Shown piece after piece: positions 15,237 through 23,321 of a stretch of 64,000 bases of DNA. Source of the DNA: Bog-756 sp963701325 (GTDB lineage: Bacteria; Actinomycetota; Acidimicrobiia; Acidimicrobiales; RAAP-2); contig OY969604.1 in NCBI GenBank assembly GCA_963701325.1, positions 3,472,001 through 3,536,000 of the forward strand. Direction: 5' to 3'. Numbering within the stretch: the stretch's first letter is position 1; every line of letters starts with the position of its first letter. The notes beneath the pieces are model-generated. The model saw nothing but the letters and a program-made list of their open reading frames with translations. It had not been told where the DNA came from and searched no databases. The position numbers and the translations under genes are program-made.

Positions 15237-16388
15237 ATGACAGGTGCTCGCTTCGCACGTATGCCTGCAGCCCTGCTGGTCTGCGTTGCAGCATTGACCG
15301 GAGCCGGAATCCTTGGAGGGGGGCCTCTTGTTACTGTCCCTGCTGGTGCAACCTCGACATGGTTCGTTGTTTCCAGTCCGAACGTCGCGTCGAACTCCGA
15401 GAACGTGTTGGATCACTTGTCCTGCAGTGCAGGGAACGCGTGCGTCGCTGTAGGCGGCTATGCCAAGAACTCGCGGGGGGCGAGCTACCACGCGCTCGTC
15501 GAACTGTGGAACGGGAAGACCTGGTCGATCGGGTCGACGCCGAGCGTGGGGACTGCCACCAGCAGCTATCTCGATGACATCTCGTGCATCACATCGGCCA
15601 CTTGGTGTGTCACTGTGGGCAGCGCCGGTACGTCCACGATGATCGCGTCGTGGAACGGGACGACGTGGACGGCGATGCCTAGTCCCACGAGTACCGCAAC
15701 CTTGTATGCCGTGTCCTGTAGGTCGATGAGTTGGTGTATGGCTGTTGGGGGCAAGGGCCTCCGGACCTTCATCGAACGGTGGAACGGGACCACCTGGTCG
15801 ATCATTCCAAGCCCCAGCAATGGGACGAGGGCCAACCATCTCGGGGATGTCTCATGCGTCTCGGTGACCTCATGTGCGGCCGTCGGCTACTACAACGACG
15901 GCACGAGATACGCATCGCTCGCCGAGTCGTGGAACGGCACTGCATGGTCGCTGGTCCCGAGCCCCAATCGAGGGACGGGCGGCAACTTCCTCAGAGGTGT
16001 CTCGTGCGGCTCCGCGACGTCGTGCACAGCTATAGGGGACTATGCAAACTCCAACCAGACCCTCGTCGAGTCGCGGAACGGCGCTACGTGGTCGCTTATC
16101 CCGAGCCCCAACAAGGGAACGAAGAGCAACGAGCTGGACAACGTCGCCTGTCAGTCGACAATGTCCTGCACCGCCGTGGGCAGTGAGTCCAACAGTTTGT
16201 CGACCCTTCAAACCCTGATCGAATCGTGGAACGGGACGCAGTGGACGGTCGTTTCCAGTCCCAGCGAGACGAACGCCTATCTCAGCGACATCTCCTGCCG
16301 TACCTCAACCGCCTGTAAAGCCGTGGGTGGGATTCAAAGTGGTCCCGACAACGGAACCACCCGGACCCTCGTCGAGGCATCCGGCTGA
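15237..16388 (+). CDS. Secreted beta-propeller protein with VSC/WNG repeats
   Basis: The 383-residue product has a signal peptide (MPAALLVCVAALTGAGILGG, residues about 9-28). Six to seven repeats of about 50 residues follow, each with a Ser-Cys pair (LGDVSCVSVTSCAAVGYYND), then LAESWNGTAWSLVPSPN. The paired Cys in every repeat suggest one disulfide per blade, and the whole resembles a propeller of Kelch or WD appearance found in Actinobacteria. The ligand is unknown. GGAGG precedes the ATG. It stands between IS110 debris and an intact IS110 gene and is probably a single-gene unit. Confidence 0.8.
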   Translation: MTGARFARMPAALLVCVAALTGAGILGGGPLVTVPAGATSTWFVVSSPNVASNSENVLDHLSCSAGNACVAVGGYAKNSRGASYHALVELWNGKTWSIGSTPSVGTATSSYLDDISCITSATWCVTVGSAGTSTMIASWNGTTWTAMPSPTSTATLYAVSCRSMSWCMAVGGKGLRTFIERWNGTTWSIIPSPSNGTRANHLGDVSCVSVTSCAAVGYYNDGTRYASLAESWNGTAWSLVPSPNRGTGGNFLRGVSCGSATSCTAIGDYANSNQTLVESRNGATWSLIPSPNKGTKSNELDNVACQSTMSCTAVGSESNSLSTLQTLIESWNGTQWTVVSSPSETNAYLSDISCRTSTACKAVGGIQSGPDNGTTRTLVEASG

Positions 16389-16749
16389 TCCAGCGACTAC
16401 CAGACCAACCATCGCTGTTCTGATTGTCGCGAAAGCTGGCAGCTTGCGGATCGACCGCCTCGACGACTTCCCCTCGTTGTCCTTGTCCGACCCCTGCCCC
16501 TGATCACCGGGAAGGCTGCGGTTATCGAGCGGCCGACACTAGTGATAGTTGCCTGACCCGCAACGAATCCTCTTTGAGTCAAGAGGGCAATTTCCGGTCT
16601 ATTCAGGCGCGACGAACCAGGCCGCCACCGAAGGTTGCGACTGCCTAAGGTTTGGTGGGTCCGGGAGTGACTTCGCCGAAGAGTCGGCCGCCAGGGTGTA
16701 GAGCCGACCACGCAGGCTATGAGTCGTTCCCGCTTGTCCTCCCGGGCCC
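16389..16749. other. 361-bp intergenic stretch without a recognised gene
   Basis: No protein-like frame and no RNA gene could be recognised; a 104-codon frame on the minus strand is arginine-rich and not credible. The right part should include the downstream end of the IS110 element, but its exact limit could not be placed. Confidence 0.4.
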
Positions 16750-17772
16750 TTACTTGCTGGCGTCGATGATCAGTTGCCGATACACGGCGTTGGCGATGTG
16801 TCGCTTGAGGGACCGGATGGCCTCGCGCTTGGTCTTTCCCTCGGCCACCTTCTTCTCGAAGTAGATCCGGCCCTCGGAGTTGGTCTGGCGGATCTGGCAG
16901 ATGGCCACCATGTGGATGGCGTGGTTGAGCTGTCGGTTGCCCCGACGACTGAGGCGGTGGACGATGCGGCCACCGGAGGACAGCTCGATCGGAGCCACAC
17001 CCGCATAGGAGGCGAACTGGTCCCGGGTGGTGAAGCGCCGGACATCACCGGTGTAGCCGATCAGTTCACAGGCCAGAATGGGACCGACGCCATAGAGCTC
17101 GGTGAGCGAGGTTCCCGAAGCCTTCACCGCTGTGTTGATCCGCTTGTGGGACTCCTTTAGCTGCACATCGAGGCGCTCCACGTCGTCGAGCAGCTCGTGG
17201 GCCAGGTCGTAGCGGGTCTGTTCCACCGCAGTGATCGGTTCGAAGTCATTGAGGAGCCGCACAGCATCAGAAGCGTTGAGTTCCTTGGAGATTCCGCCTG
17301 GTGAGAGGTTGGCCAGGGCGGCATGGAGCCGAGACACGACCATGTTGCGGAGCCTCCCGATCTCATGGTTCCGCTTGCCCAGGAGGCGAAGCACCTCTCG
17401 GTGGTTCGCTGGTTCGACCGAGCGCAGGCCCGGGGAGCGCAGGGCGGCGATAGCCACCGACAGCGCATCGTTGGGGTCGTTCTTGTTCGAGCGACCGGTG
17501 CCGAGTACCCGCACCCTCGAGGCCAGAGTTGCCGGCACATCAAGGACCTGCTCGCCGGCTTCGACGAGCTGCTGGGACAACAGGTAGCCCATGCCGCCGG
17601 CCGCCTCGACGGCCCATGTCCGTGGTCCGAGCGGCTCCGCCCAGGCCAATAGCCGCTTTGTCTGCTGGCAGGTCGCCCGCACCCTGATCTCGGCCAACTG
17701 GCGCTCGTCGCAACCGATGGCCACTGCTGTGTGGGATGCCTTATGGGGGTCGATCCCGATGATGACTGTCAT
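16750..17772 (-). CDS. IS110-family transposase (DEDD recombinase), intact
   Basis: This 340-residue IS110-group recombinase appears complete. The N-terminal RuvC-like domain has IIGIDPHKASHTAVAI (first D), WAVEAAGGMGY (E) and NKNDPNDALSVA (D-x-x-D). A helical region follows. The C-terminal transposase_20 domain has ELYGVGPILACELIGYTGDV and FASYAGVAPIELSSGGR, then LSRRGNRQLNHAIHMVAICQ, with the catalytic Ser likely in ELSSGG. The tail KTKREAIRSLKRHIANAVYR matches the family. AAGGAGG precedes the ATG. It shares the tail motif with the fragments at 4617 and 19371 but is clearly a different element. Confidence 0.93.
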   Translation of the reverse strand: MTVIIGIDPHKASHTAVAIGCDERQLAEIRVRATCQQTKRLLAWAEPLGPRTWAVEAAGGMGYLLSQQLVEAGEQVLDVPATLASRVRVLGTGRSNKNDPNDALSVAIAALRSPGLRSVEPANHREVLRLLGKRNHEIGRLRNMVVSRLHAALANLSPGGISKELNASDAVRLLNDFEPITAVEQTRYDLAHELLDDVERLDVQLKESHKRINTAVKASGTSLTELYGVGPILACELIGYTGDVRRFTTRDQFASYAGVAPIELSSGGRIVHRLSRRGNRQLNHAIHMVAICQIRQTNSEGRIYFEKKVAEGKTKREAIRSLKRHIANAVYRQLIIDASK

Positions 17773-18000
17773 GAGTTCCTCCTTCGTGGTCGGTTAGGGA
17801 CCGCGAGGGCACTCCTGGTTTGACTCTCGTACCTGTTCCTCTTTCGAGCCACCCGCGGCGAAGCCCAGACAGGACGCAACTCGTTGCAAAGCCAGCCGAC
17901 CTGAGCCGGCGGCAGGCACTTAGAGAGCTACCCCGTCTGGACCTCTAAACGCTACGAACCAGTCGCAGCATCTACCAAGAAGTCTCAACCAGGCACCTAG
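17773..18000 (-). ncRNA. Candidate bridge-RNA region of the intact IS110 element
   Basis: IS110-group elements carry a structured bridge RNA in the non-coding end upstream of the recombinase gene. These 228 bases have that position and contain hairpins but no gene: GCAAC-TC-GTTGC at 17876-17887 and TTAGAG-N17-CTCTAA at 17920-17948. The limits of the element and the guide loops were not resolved, so the call rests on position plus simple hairpins. Confidence 0.35.
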
Positions 18001-18023
18001 GTGGCAGCCGAGGGTTCGGAAGC

Positions 18024-18062
18024 GACGAGGCCCCCGGCCGATGGAGCACCGGGGGCCTCGTC
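18024..18062 (-). terminator. Strong hairpin terminator of the pentapeptide-repeat gene
   Basis: GACGAGGCCCCCGG at 18024-18037 is the exact complement of CCGGGGGCCTCGTC at 18049-18062, with an 11-base loop. This 14-bp GC-rich stem lies 15 bases past the minus-strand stop at 18078. It would also block read-through from the right into the IS110 element. Confidence 0.8.
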
Positions 18063-18077
18063 CATGAGGTCAGTAGG

Positions 18078-19130
18078 TCAAATCCCGAGTCCGATGCAGG
18101 TCTCGGGATCATTGACGACGCTAATGGTGCCATCGGGACAGGTCGTATCCGACCACACGACTCCGGTAAGTGCGCTTGCCGTGAGACCTGTGGCGCCGGT
18201 CAGGTCGGCGTAGGACAGGTCGGCGTCGGCCAGGTTGGCGCCGCTCAGGTTGGCGTTAGTCAGGTTGGCGCCGGACAGGTTGGCGCCGGTCAGGTCGACG
18301 TCGGCCAGGTCGTCGCCGGACAGGTTGGCGTCTTGCAGCCAGGCGCCGGGACCCACCAAGACTCCGGCGACGAGACTCCAATTGGGCGGAAGGGCTGCCG
18401 GGGTTCCCGTAATGCTGCCGGAGATGGTGCGGGTCAGATTGGTGCCGGTCAGAGTGGCGCCGGTCAGGTTGGCGCCGGTCATGTCGGCGTCGGTCAGGTT
18501 GGCGCCGCTCAGATTGGAGTTGGTCAGGTTGGTGCCGGACAGGATGGCGCTAGTCAGGTTGGCGCCGGTCAGGTTGGCAGCGTCGATGAGGGCGTTCGTC
18601 AGGTCGCCAGTGGTCAGATTGGCGTTCGTCAGGTTGGTGCCGTTCAGGTTGGTGCCAACGAGACTGGCGGAGGAACTCAACCCGACACCGCTCATGTTGG
18701 CGCCCGTGAGATTGGCTCCGTCCAACACAGCGCCAGCAAGGTTGGTTCCGACAAGATCGGCGCCGGAGATGCTGGCGTTCGTCAGATTGTGGCCTGTCAG
18801 GTTGCACCCGGCCAGGTCCGCTCCTGCGTAAGGCGTGACTGAGCAGTCGTAGGTGACACCGTTCGTTCCGTTGGTGCCCTTTGGTCCGGCTGGCCCCTGG
18901 GAGTTCCACGAGATGACCTTGGAGGGCGTTTTGCAGATCGTCGTCGTAGGCTTCGTCGTCCCGACGTGGCTCAGGGTTCCGGCCGACGACAAACATGCGT
19001 AGTACACGGTGTTCGTCCCGCTCGCACCGGCCAGCTCGACGGCACCGTAGGTGGCACTGCCAAGTAAGAAAGCTGCCACCAGTGCAATTACGGTGATCAG
19101 CCTGCTGCTCCGAAGTTTCAAGTTCCGCAT
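18078..19130 (-). CDS. Secreted pentapeptide-repeat protein with a short collagen-like stretch
   Basis: The 350-residue product has a signal peptide (LITVIALVAAFLLGSATYGA, residues about 11-30). A Cys-containing N-terminal domain (YYACLSSAGTLSHVG) and a short Gly-x-y run (GPAGPKGTNGTNG) follow. Over 30 pentapeptide repeats of the A(N/D)LxG type come next, broken once by an insert (TPAALPPNWSLVAGVLVGPG). The C terminus has VVWSDTTCPDGT. Pentapeptide repeats fold into a right-handed quadrilateral beta-helix. The signal peptide argues against the gyrase-mimic role of MfpA and for a surface protein. The ATG at 19130 follows GGAGG. A strong terminator follows. Confidence 0.85.
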   Translation of the reverse strand: MRNLKLRSSRLITVIALVAAFLLGSATYGAVELAGASGTNTVYYACLSSAGTLSHVGTTKPTTTICKTPSKVISWNSQGPAGPKGTNGTNGVTYDCSVTPYAGADLAGCNLTGHNLTNASISGADLVGTNLAGAVLDGANLTGANMSGVGLSSSASLVGTNLNGTNLTNANLTTGDLTNALIDAANLTGANLTSAILSGTNLTNSNLSGANLTDADMTGANLTGATLTGTNLTRTISGSITGTPAALPPNWSLVAGVLVGPGAWLQDANLSGDDLADVDLTGANLSGANLTNANLSGANLADADLSYADLTGATGLTASALTGVVWSDTTCPDGTISVVNDPETCIGLGI

Positions 19131-19233
19131 GGGCACCTCCGCCCTTAGATGCCACGGCGCCACCCGCAATGGCTAAGGCAACCCTCGTCTGAAAGGCACT
19201 GCTTGTCAACCGATTCAGGCGGCCAGGGTCAAG

Positions 19234-19263
19234 CCCACCGTCCCCGATCGCAGGGACGGTGGG
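19234..19263. terminator. Hairpin upstream of the pentapeptide-repeat gene
   Basis: CCCACCGTCCC at 19234-19244 pairs perfectly with GGGACGGTGGG at 19253-19263 around an 8-base loop. No complete gene adjoins on either side, so it may be the terminator of a lost gene or a boundary element beside the IS110 fragment. Confidence 0.55.
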
Positions 19264-19370
19264 ACAGTCGTTTGCACTGGCGCTCCTATCCTGGATCCTT
19301 CTGCCGTACGGATATCGTGCGAGATGACGGTCGAATTGGAGGACCATTCGTTGTCAGCTCATGTCGTTAG

Positions 19371-19514
19371 AGGGTGCCCCTGAAAGCCCGTGTCCTCAAG
19401 CGGTCGACGCAACACCCGCCTGATTTCAACCGCCGGGTAAAGGAAGGACGGTCCAAGCGGGACGTCATCCGGATCCTCCATCGCTACGTCGCCCGCGAGG
19501 TCTATCGTTCTTGA
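19371..19514 (+). pseudogene. IS110-family transposase, 3' fragment on the plus strand
   Basis: The frame reads LKARVLKRSTQHPPDFNRRV, then KEGRSKRDVIRILHRYVARE and VYRS before a TGA at 19512-19514. KEGRSKR..I...HRYVARE is the terminal signature of IS110-group transposases. Only the last 47 codons remain. It has the opposite orientation to the other IS110 sequences in the window and differs in sequence from them, so it comes from a separate insertion. Confidence 0.75.
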
Positions 19515-19817
19515 GCCCGCCCGCTACTTCTCTCGCGGCCGAATTCCCGGGTCGATGGGACTGGCTCTCCCCACAACTGTCGCCCTCCGGGGCTGACATG
19601 CCGCTGACCCGCCGACTCAGGACCTGGGCCATGTTTGCCAAGAGGCGTGACTTCGTACGAGCATTCCCTCGCTTCACGAGTGGCTCATTATTGTTATGTC
19701 CGCCGTGTTCACACCGGAGCCCCGACTACGGGCTTGACATTGAGAGGAAGCGCTCACCGGATGGGTGGGGGAGTGAGGGGGTGAGAGGGACGCCCCAAGG
19801 GGCTAGATTTGCGGGGG
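19515..19817. other. 303-bp stretch with no recognised feature
   Basis: Nothing gene-like was seen. The first part may be the outer end of the decayed IS110 element whose transposase tail lies just before it. Confidence 0.35.
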
Positions 19818-20060
19818 ATGGGACCTTCTTCGAACGAAGATCGCTTGAGTTTCGCGACCGACATCAAGCCGCTCTTCAGGCAGCATGACCGCCAGTCCAT
19901 GGAAAGAGCATTTGATCTCTGGTCCTTCGACGACGTGCGGGCTCACGCTTCCGCCATCTTGGAACACGTGAAGAATGGCTCGATGCCGTGCGACGGGGCG
20001 TGGCCGCCCGAGCGAGTGCAAGTCTTTGAACGTTGGGTCGAAAGCGATATGGCTCCGTGA
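19818..20060 (+). CDS. Small conserved protein ending in a WVxSxM-type motif
   Basis: The product is 80 residues: LSFATDIKPLFRQHDRQSME, RAFDLWSFDDVRAHASAILE and HVKNGSMPCDGAWPPERVQV, then FERWVESDM. The pattern DIKPLF.. with MPCDGAWP and FxRWVxxxM resembles small actinobacterial proteins related in sequence to cytochrome-like (PSCyt) domains but lacking a CxxCH heme site, so heme binding is not expected. I know of no assigned function. GCGGGGG stands directly before the ATG at 19818. A TTG at 19809 would add three residues. Confidence 0.65.
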   Translation: MGPSSNEDRLSFATDIKPLFRQHDRQSMERAFDLWSFDDVRAHASAILEHVKNGSMPCDGAWPPERVQVFERWVESDMAP

Positions 20061-20231
20061 GATCGAAGTATGTTGCATTCCGCATTTCGGACGGGGTCAT
20101 GAGAGGGCCAGCGCCCGGTCGAGATGACGTGACGAACTGACGCACTTGGGCGTCAACGGCGCGCTCGATCGCTCTGGACACTGACACCCTTGCTCTCCCG
20201 ACGTCGGCTGAGGGCGCACTCTGTGGAGACC

Positions 20232-20789
20232 GTGAGTAGCTTTGGCCCCGTGTCACCTCAGATCCGACTGGAAGGCGAACACCTGCTCCTCCGGATCTGG
20301 GAGGAAAGTGACGAACCTGCGCTCGTAGATGGCCTGAACAACTCAGAGATCGAACGGTTCATGGCCGCCATCCCATTCCCGTACACGGCTGCTCATGCCA
20401 GGAGCTTCGTTGCTGGTCTTGCGCCCGCGGCGTGGACAGGGGGCGGAGCGATGTTTGCGATTGACGAGGGAGACGGGCTCGCTGTCGGAGGGCTCGGCAT
20501 CGAACGATTCGAACATCCCGATGGTCCGGTCGGAAGAGTCGGCTATTGGGTGGCACACAACGCCCGTGGCCGGAAACTCGCAAGCAGGGCGCTCCGGCTG
20601 TCTGCGCCGTGGGCAATGGACTCCCTCGGGCTGAGGCGTCAAGAGCTTGTCCACGACCTCGACAACTTCGCATCGTGTCGGACTGCCGTTGCTGGAGGGT
20701 TCAGAATCGATGCAGTTCTTCGCGGCGGCGGTCAGCATCGCGACGGTTCGCCACGGGACGTCGAGCGTCACATCTTGTCGCCCAAGTAG
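20232..20789 (+). CDS. GNAT acetyltransferase, RimJ/RimL type
   Basis: The 185-residue product shows RLEGEHLLLRIWEESDEPAL, VDGLNNSEIERFMAAIPFPY and the middle strands FAIDEGDGLAVGGLGIE, then GRVGYWVAHNARGRKLASRA, the acetyl-CoA loop of this GNAT subgroup. Such enzymes acetylate protein N termini, antibiotics or small amines. The acceptor is unknown. After about residue 140 the sequence departs from the usual pattern (the expected N..S...EK.GF reads NFASCRTAVAGGFRIDAVLR), so it may be diverged. A GTG at 20232 after GGAGA is chosen; a TTG at 20190 is also in frame. Confidence 0.75.
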   Translation: MSSFGPVSPQIRLEGEHLLLRIWEESDEPALVDGLNNSEIERFMAAIPFPYTAAHARSFVAGLAPAAWTGGGAMFAIDEGDGLAVGGLGIERFEHPDGPVGRVGYWVAHNARGRKLASRALRLSAPWAMDSLGLRRQELVHDLDNFASCRTAVAGGFRIDAVLRGGGQHRDGSPRDVERHILSPK

Positions 20790-20801
20790 CCGACTGTCCT
20801 T

Positions 20802-20818
20802 GCCGGGTCAAGGGGGTC
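20802..20818 (+). repeat. GCCGGGTCAAGGGGG intergenic motif, copy 4
   Basis: This copy has one extra A and lies 13 bases after the GNAT stop codon. The 280-base gap to the next gene holds nothing else recognisable. Confidence 0.45.
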
Positions 20819-21069
20819 GCCAGGGTGTCGCGCGGGAAGGATCGGCCACCGGAAGCGATTTCGTCGCGCTATTTCTGACGAGCAGAGCCACGGCTAGATC
20901 ACGCGATTTCGTCGGCCCGCCCTCCCTGGCGCCGCAGCCCTCCCCGCTTCCGGGGGCGCCCCGATGACCTCGCCTCCTGGCCGTTCCGGTCGGTACTCGG
21001 CCATCTTCGATGACGGCCGATCCACCCGGAACGATCGCTAGGGTTGCAGTGACGAAGGGAGAATGGCGA

Positions 21070-21486
21070 ATGAGCGACGTCCAGGATTGGAACAGCAAGA
21101 TCATCGAGGAGTTTCGGGCGAACGAGGGCAGGGTTGGCGGACCGTTCGCTGGTGCGCCGATTCTGCTCCTTCACACCACAGGGGCGAAGACGGGCCGAGA
21201 ACGGGTGAATCCGATGATGTACCTGGACCTCGACGGGCACCGCTACGTCTTTGCGAGCAAGGCAGGTGCGGACACCAACCCGGACTGGTACTGGAACCTT
21301 GTGGCCCATCCCGACGTGACCGTTGAGGTGGGAACCGAGACATACGAAGTCTCCGCTGGGCCGGTGACCGGAGACGATCGGAATCGGGTCTACTCCGAGC
21401 AGGCTCGGCGATACTCAGGGTTCGCCGAGTACGAGCAGAAGACCAGCCGGGTGATACCCGTGGTCGAACTCATTCCCAAGGGCTGA
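21070..21486 (+). CDS. F420-dependent nitroreductase-family (Ddn) protein
   Basis: The 138-residue product is a paralog of the protein at 6701-7123. It has WNSKIIEEFRANEGRVGGPF and PILLLHTTGAKTGRERVNPM, then DTNPDWYWNLVAHPDVTVEV and AGPVTGDDRNRVYSEQARRY. All family blocks are present, so F420 binding is likely. The substrate is unknown. The frame is open to 21010, but the ATG at 21070 begins at the domain and GAAGGGAG lies 12 bases upstream. It is a single-gene unit. Confidence 0.88.
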   Translation: MSDVQDWNSKIIEEFRANEGRVGGPFAGAPILLLHTTGAKTGRERVNPMMYLDLDGHRYVFASKAGADTNPDWYWNLVAHPDVTVEVGTETYEVSAGPVTGDDRNRVYSEQARRYSGFAEYEQKTSRVIPVVELIPKG

Positions 21487-21573
21487 CGGAGCACTCGGGT
21501 GCTCCTGACCACCGGGTGGGGGCGTACCTCGGGCGGCGCAGCGTGCTCCCATTGTGTAACCCATCCACTGGCG

Positions 21574-21735
21574 TCAGTCGGTGCCCGGTCCATGGGCAGT
21601 CCGGCCGAGCATCATCGTCCCCATCACGATGCAGGCGACTCCGAGCAGGGCGGAGATCACCCCGAAAATCGTGAACGCCAAGAGGAATGTCAGGACGATC
21701 AGGATCGCACCCATAGCGATCAGGACAGCGGGCAT
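21574..21735 (-). CDS. Small membrane protein
   Basis: The product is about 53 residues, almost entirely hydrophobic: PAVLIAMGAILIVLTFLLAF followed by TIFGVISALLGVACIVMGTM. It would span the membrane twice with a short hydrophilic tail. A TTG at 21837 would add 34 residues with a plausible soluble N terminus (PTRTAEAFHPAYGYP), so the start is uncertain. No family was recognised. It is convergent with the Ddn gene. Confidence 0.55.
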   Translation of the reverse strand: MPAVLIAMGAILIVLTFLLAFTIFGVISALLGVACIVMGTMMLGRTAHGPGTD

Positions 21736-21949
21736 GGGGTAACCGTACGCCGGATGGAATGCCTCCGCTGTCCGCGTCGGACCGTTGGGTGGGGCACCGA
21801 AGTACCCACAGGAGTGAACGTTGCGCCGAGGAGTCAAAGGTACCCAAGTCCTAGATCTGCGGGGGCCAGGCAGTTACCGACGATTGGCCGTAGATTGATG
21901 AAGCCATCTCAGGTGGGGGTGGCCATGATCATGAACCCGGGGTTCCAGC

Positions 21950-22255
21950 ATGAGCGTTACGGTCACCATCCATATTCCGGTGTCGGATGTCGCGAAGGCC
22001 ATCGAGGGCCTCCACAGCAACGCCAAGTTCCTCGAGGAGATCACTGAATCGACGAGGGGTGCTGGCATGCTCCATCATCGGTTCGTCTCCGGAGACGGCG
22101 AATTGATGGTCATCGACGAATGGGAGACTGAGGAGCAGTTCCAGGGCTTCTTCGATGGAAACCCCAAGGTCGCCGAGGTCATGAACTCCGTCGGAATGAC
22201 GGGACCACCTGAGATCACGGTGTTCGGATCGATCGACGCAGCTGGAACCGTCTAG
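21950..22255 (+). CDS. Antibiotic-biosynthesis-monooxygenase-like (ABM) domain protein
   Basis: The 101-residue product has the ferredoxin-like dimeric alpha+beta barrel pattern: VTVTIHIPVSDVAKAIEGLH, GAGMLHHRFVSGDGELMVID, EWETEEQFQGFFDGNPKVAE and EITVFGSID. ABM-type proteins include quinone-forming monooxygenases and heme-degrading enzymes, but many have no known reaction. A strong hairpin lies 67 bases after the stop. The ribosome binding site is weak. Confidence 0.7.
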   Translation: MSVTVTIHIPVSDVAKAIEGLHSNAKFLEEITESTRGAGMLHHRFVSGDGELMVIDEWETEEQFQGFFDGNPKVAEVMNSVGMTGPPEITVFGSIDAAGTV

Positions 22256-22321
22256 GAGGTCTCAGAGCCTCAGACTCCGACCTGCAGCAGTCAGCAACCG
22301 CCGCTGCGAACGTCGGAACGT

Positions 22322-22349
22322 TGAGCTGGTGTCTCCAGACACCGGCTCA
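22322..22349 (+). terminator. Hairpin after the ABM gene
   Basis: TGAGCTGGTGTCT (22322-22334) pairs with AGACACCGGCTCA (22337-22349) across a 2-base loop, with one G-U wobble. The 13-bp stem lies between the ABM gene and the dehydrogenase gene at 22459 and is a likely terminator. Confidence 0.6.
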
Positions 22350-22458
22350 GAGGCATGATCGAACTGGGTTCGCTCGCCAGGTGCCAACTGCCACCAACCG
22401 GGACGAGTAGCCCGACCCGCACAAGGGGATCGTCCTTGGGGTCGAATAGGGTGGCCCG

Positions 22459-23310
22459 ATGCGAATCGCCGTCTTGGGAATGGGCAACATGGGCCGAGCG
22501 TTCGCGGCCAGGGCAATCGAAACCGGACACCAGACGACCGTTTGGAATCGCACCCCCGGTCGTGTCGCCGCCCTTGTGGCAGGCGGTGCCATCGAGGCCG
22601 ACACCGCCACGGCGGCGGCGGCCGGTGCTGACGCTGTTCTCGTCGTCCTCGCCGACGACACAGCCGTCCTCGACGTGTGCCTGGGCGAGGGTGGTGTATT
22701 GGCATCGCTCGAACCCGCTGCCGTGTTCGCCAACGTCAGCACGGTTTCCCCGGAGACTGCTCGACGCCTTGCGGACTTTGGACCCGAGGGTCGGGTCCTC
22801 GACGCCCCCGTGATGGGATCGCCAGTGATGATTGCTGGGGGTTTGGGGAGGTTCCTGATCGGCGGTCCCGCTCCAGCGATTTCTGCCATCGAACCCCTGT
22901 GGAATGACCTTGGGTCCGGCTATACCACCTGTGGGCCGGTCGGAACCGGGGCAACGATGAAGATCTTGGCCAACTCGTTGTTGATCACGGGAGTGGCTTC
23001 GCTTGCCGAGGCCATCGCCACGGCCAGACAGCTGGCGATCCCCGACGAGTTCCTGCGGACTTTGCTTGCCGACAGTCCGGTAGTGAGTCTCGCCAGCAAT
23101 CTCCGGTTGGACAGCCTGCTCGATCCGACGCATCCAGGTTGGTTCTCTCCGACACTGGCCCGTAAGGATCTCCGCCTCGCCATCGACCTCGCCAGGGAGA
23201 CCGGTGTTGGGGTGCGCATCGGACCCGCGGCCGAAGCCCTCTTGACGACTGTCATCGATGCCGGCGGGGAGTGGCAGGACTTCGCCGCCGTGATCGAAGC
23301 CCTTTCCTGA
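22459..23310 (+). CDS. NAD(P)-dependent beta-hydroxyacid dehydrogenase family protein
   Basis: The 283-residue product has the dinucleotide-binding motif MRIAVLGMGNMGRAFAARAI at residues 1-20. NRTPGR follows the second strand and suggests NADP preference. VLDAPVMGSP is the substrate-binding block, and GATMKILANSLL holds the expected catalytic Lys. The family includes 3-hydroxyisobutyrate dehydrogenase, tartronate semialdehyde reductase, glyoxylate reductases and imine reductases. The first substrate-binding motif reads ANVSTVSPETAR, fitting the hydroxyacid group in general. The ATG starts at the Rossmann strand. It is convergent with the PPOX gene, 11 bases away. Confidence 0.85.
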   Translation: MRIAVLGMGNMGRAFAARAIETGHQTTVWNRTPGRVAALVAGGAIEADTATAAAAGADAVLVVLADDTAVLDVCLGEGGVLASLEPAAVFANVSTVSPETARRLADFGPEGRVLDAPVMGSPVMIAGGLGRFLIGGPAPAISAIEPLWNDLGSGYTTCGPVGTGATMKILANSLLITGVASLAEAIATARQLAIPDEFLRTLLADSPVVSLASNLRLDSLLDPTHPGWFSPTLARKDLRLAIDLARETGVGVRIGPAAEALLTTVIDAGGEWQDFAAVIEALS

Positions 23311-23321
23311 GGGTTCACCGG

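Noticed and set aside
16397..16711. 104-codon minus-strand frame
   Set aside because: It is Arg/Ser-rich with no domain or ribosome binding site; treated as intergenic.
18230..18830. Regular short DNA repeats that look like a CRISPR array
   Set aside because: The 15-base periodicity comes from pentapeptide-repeat codons. There are no unique spacers and no cas genes.
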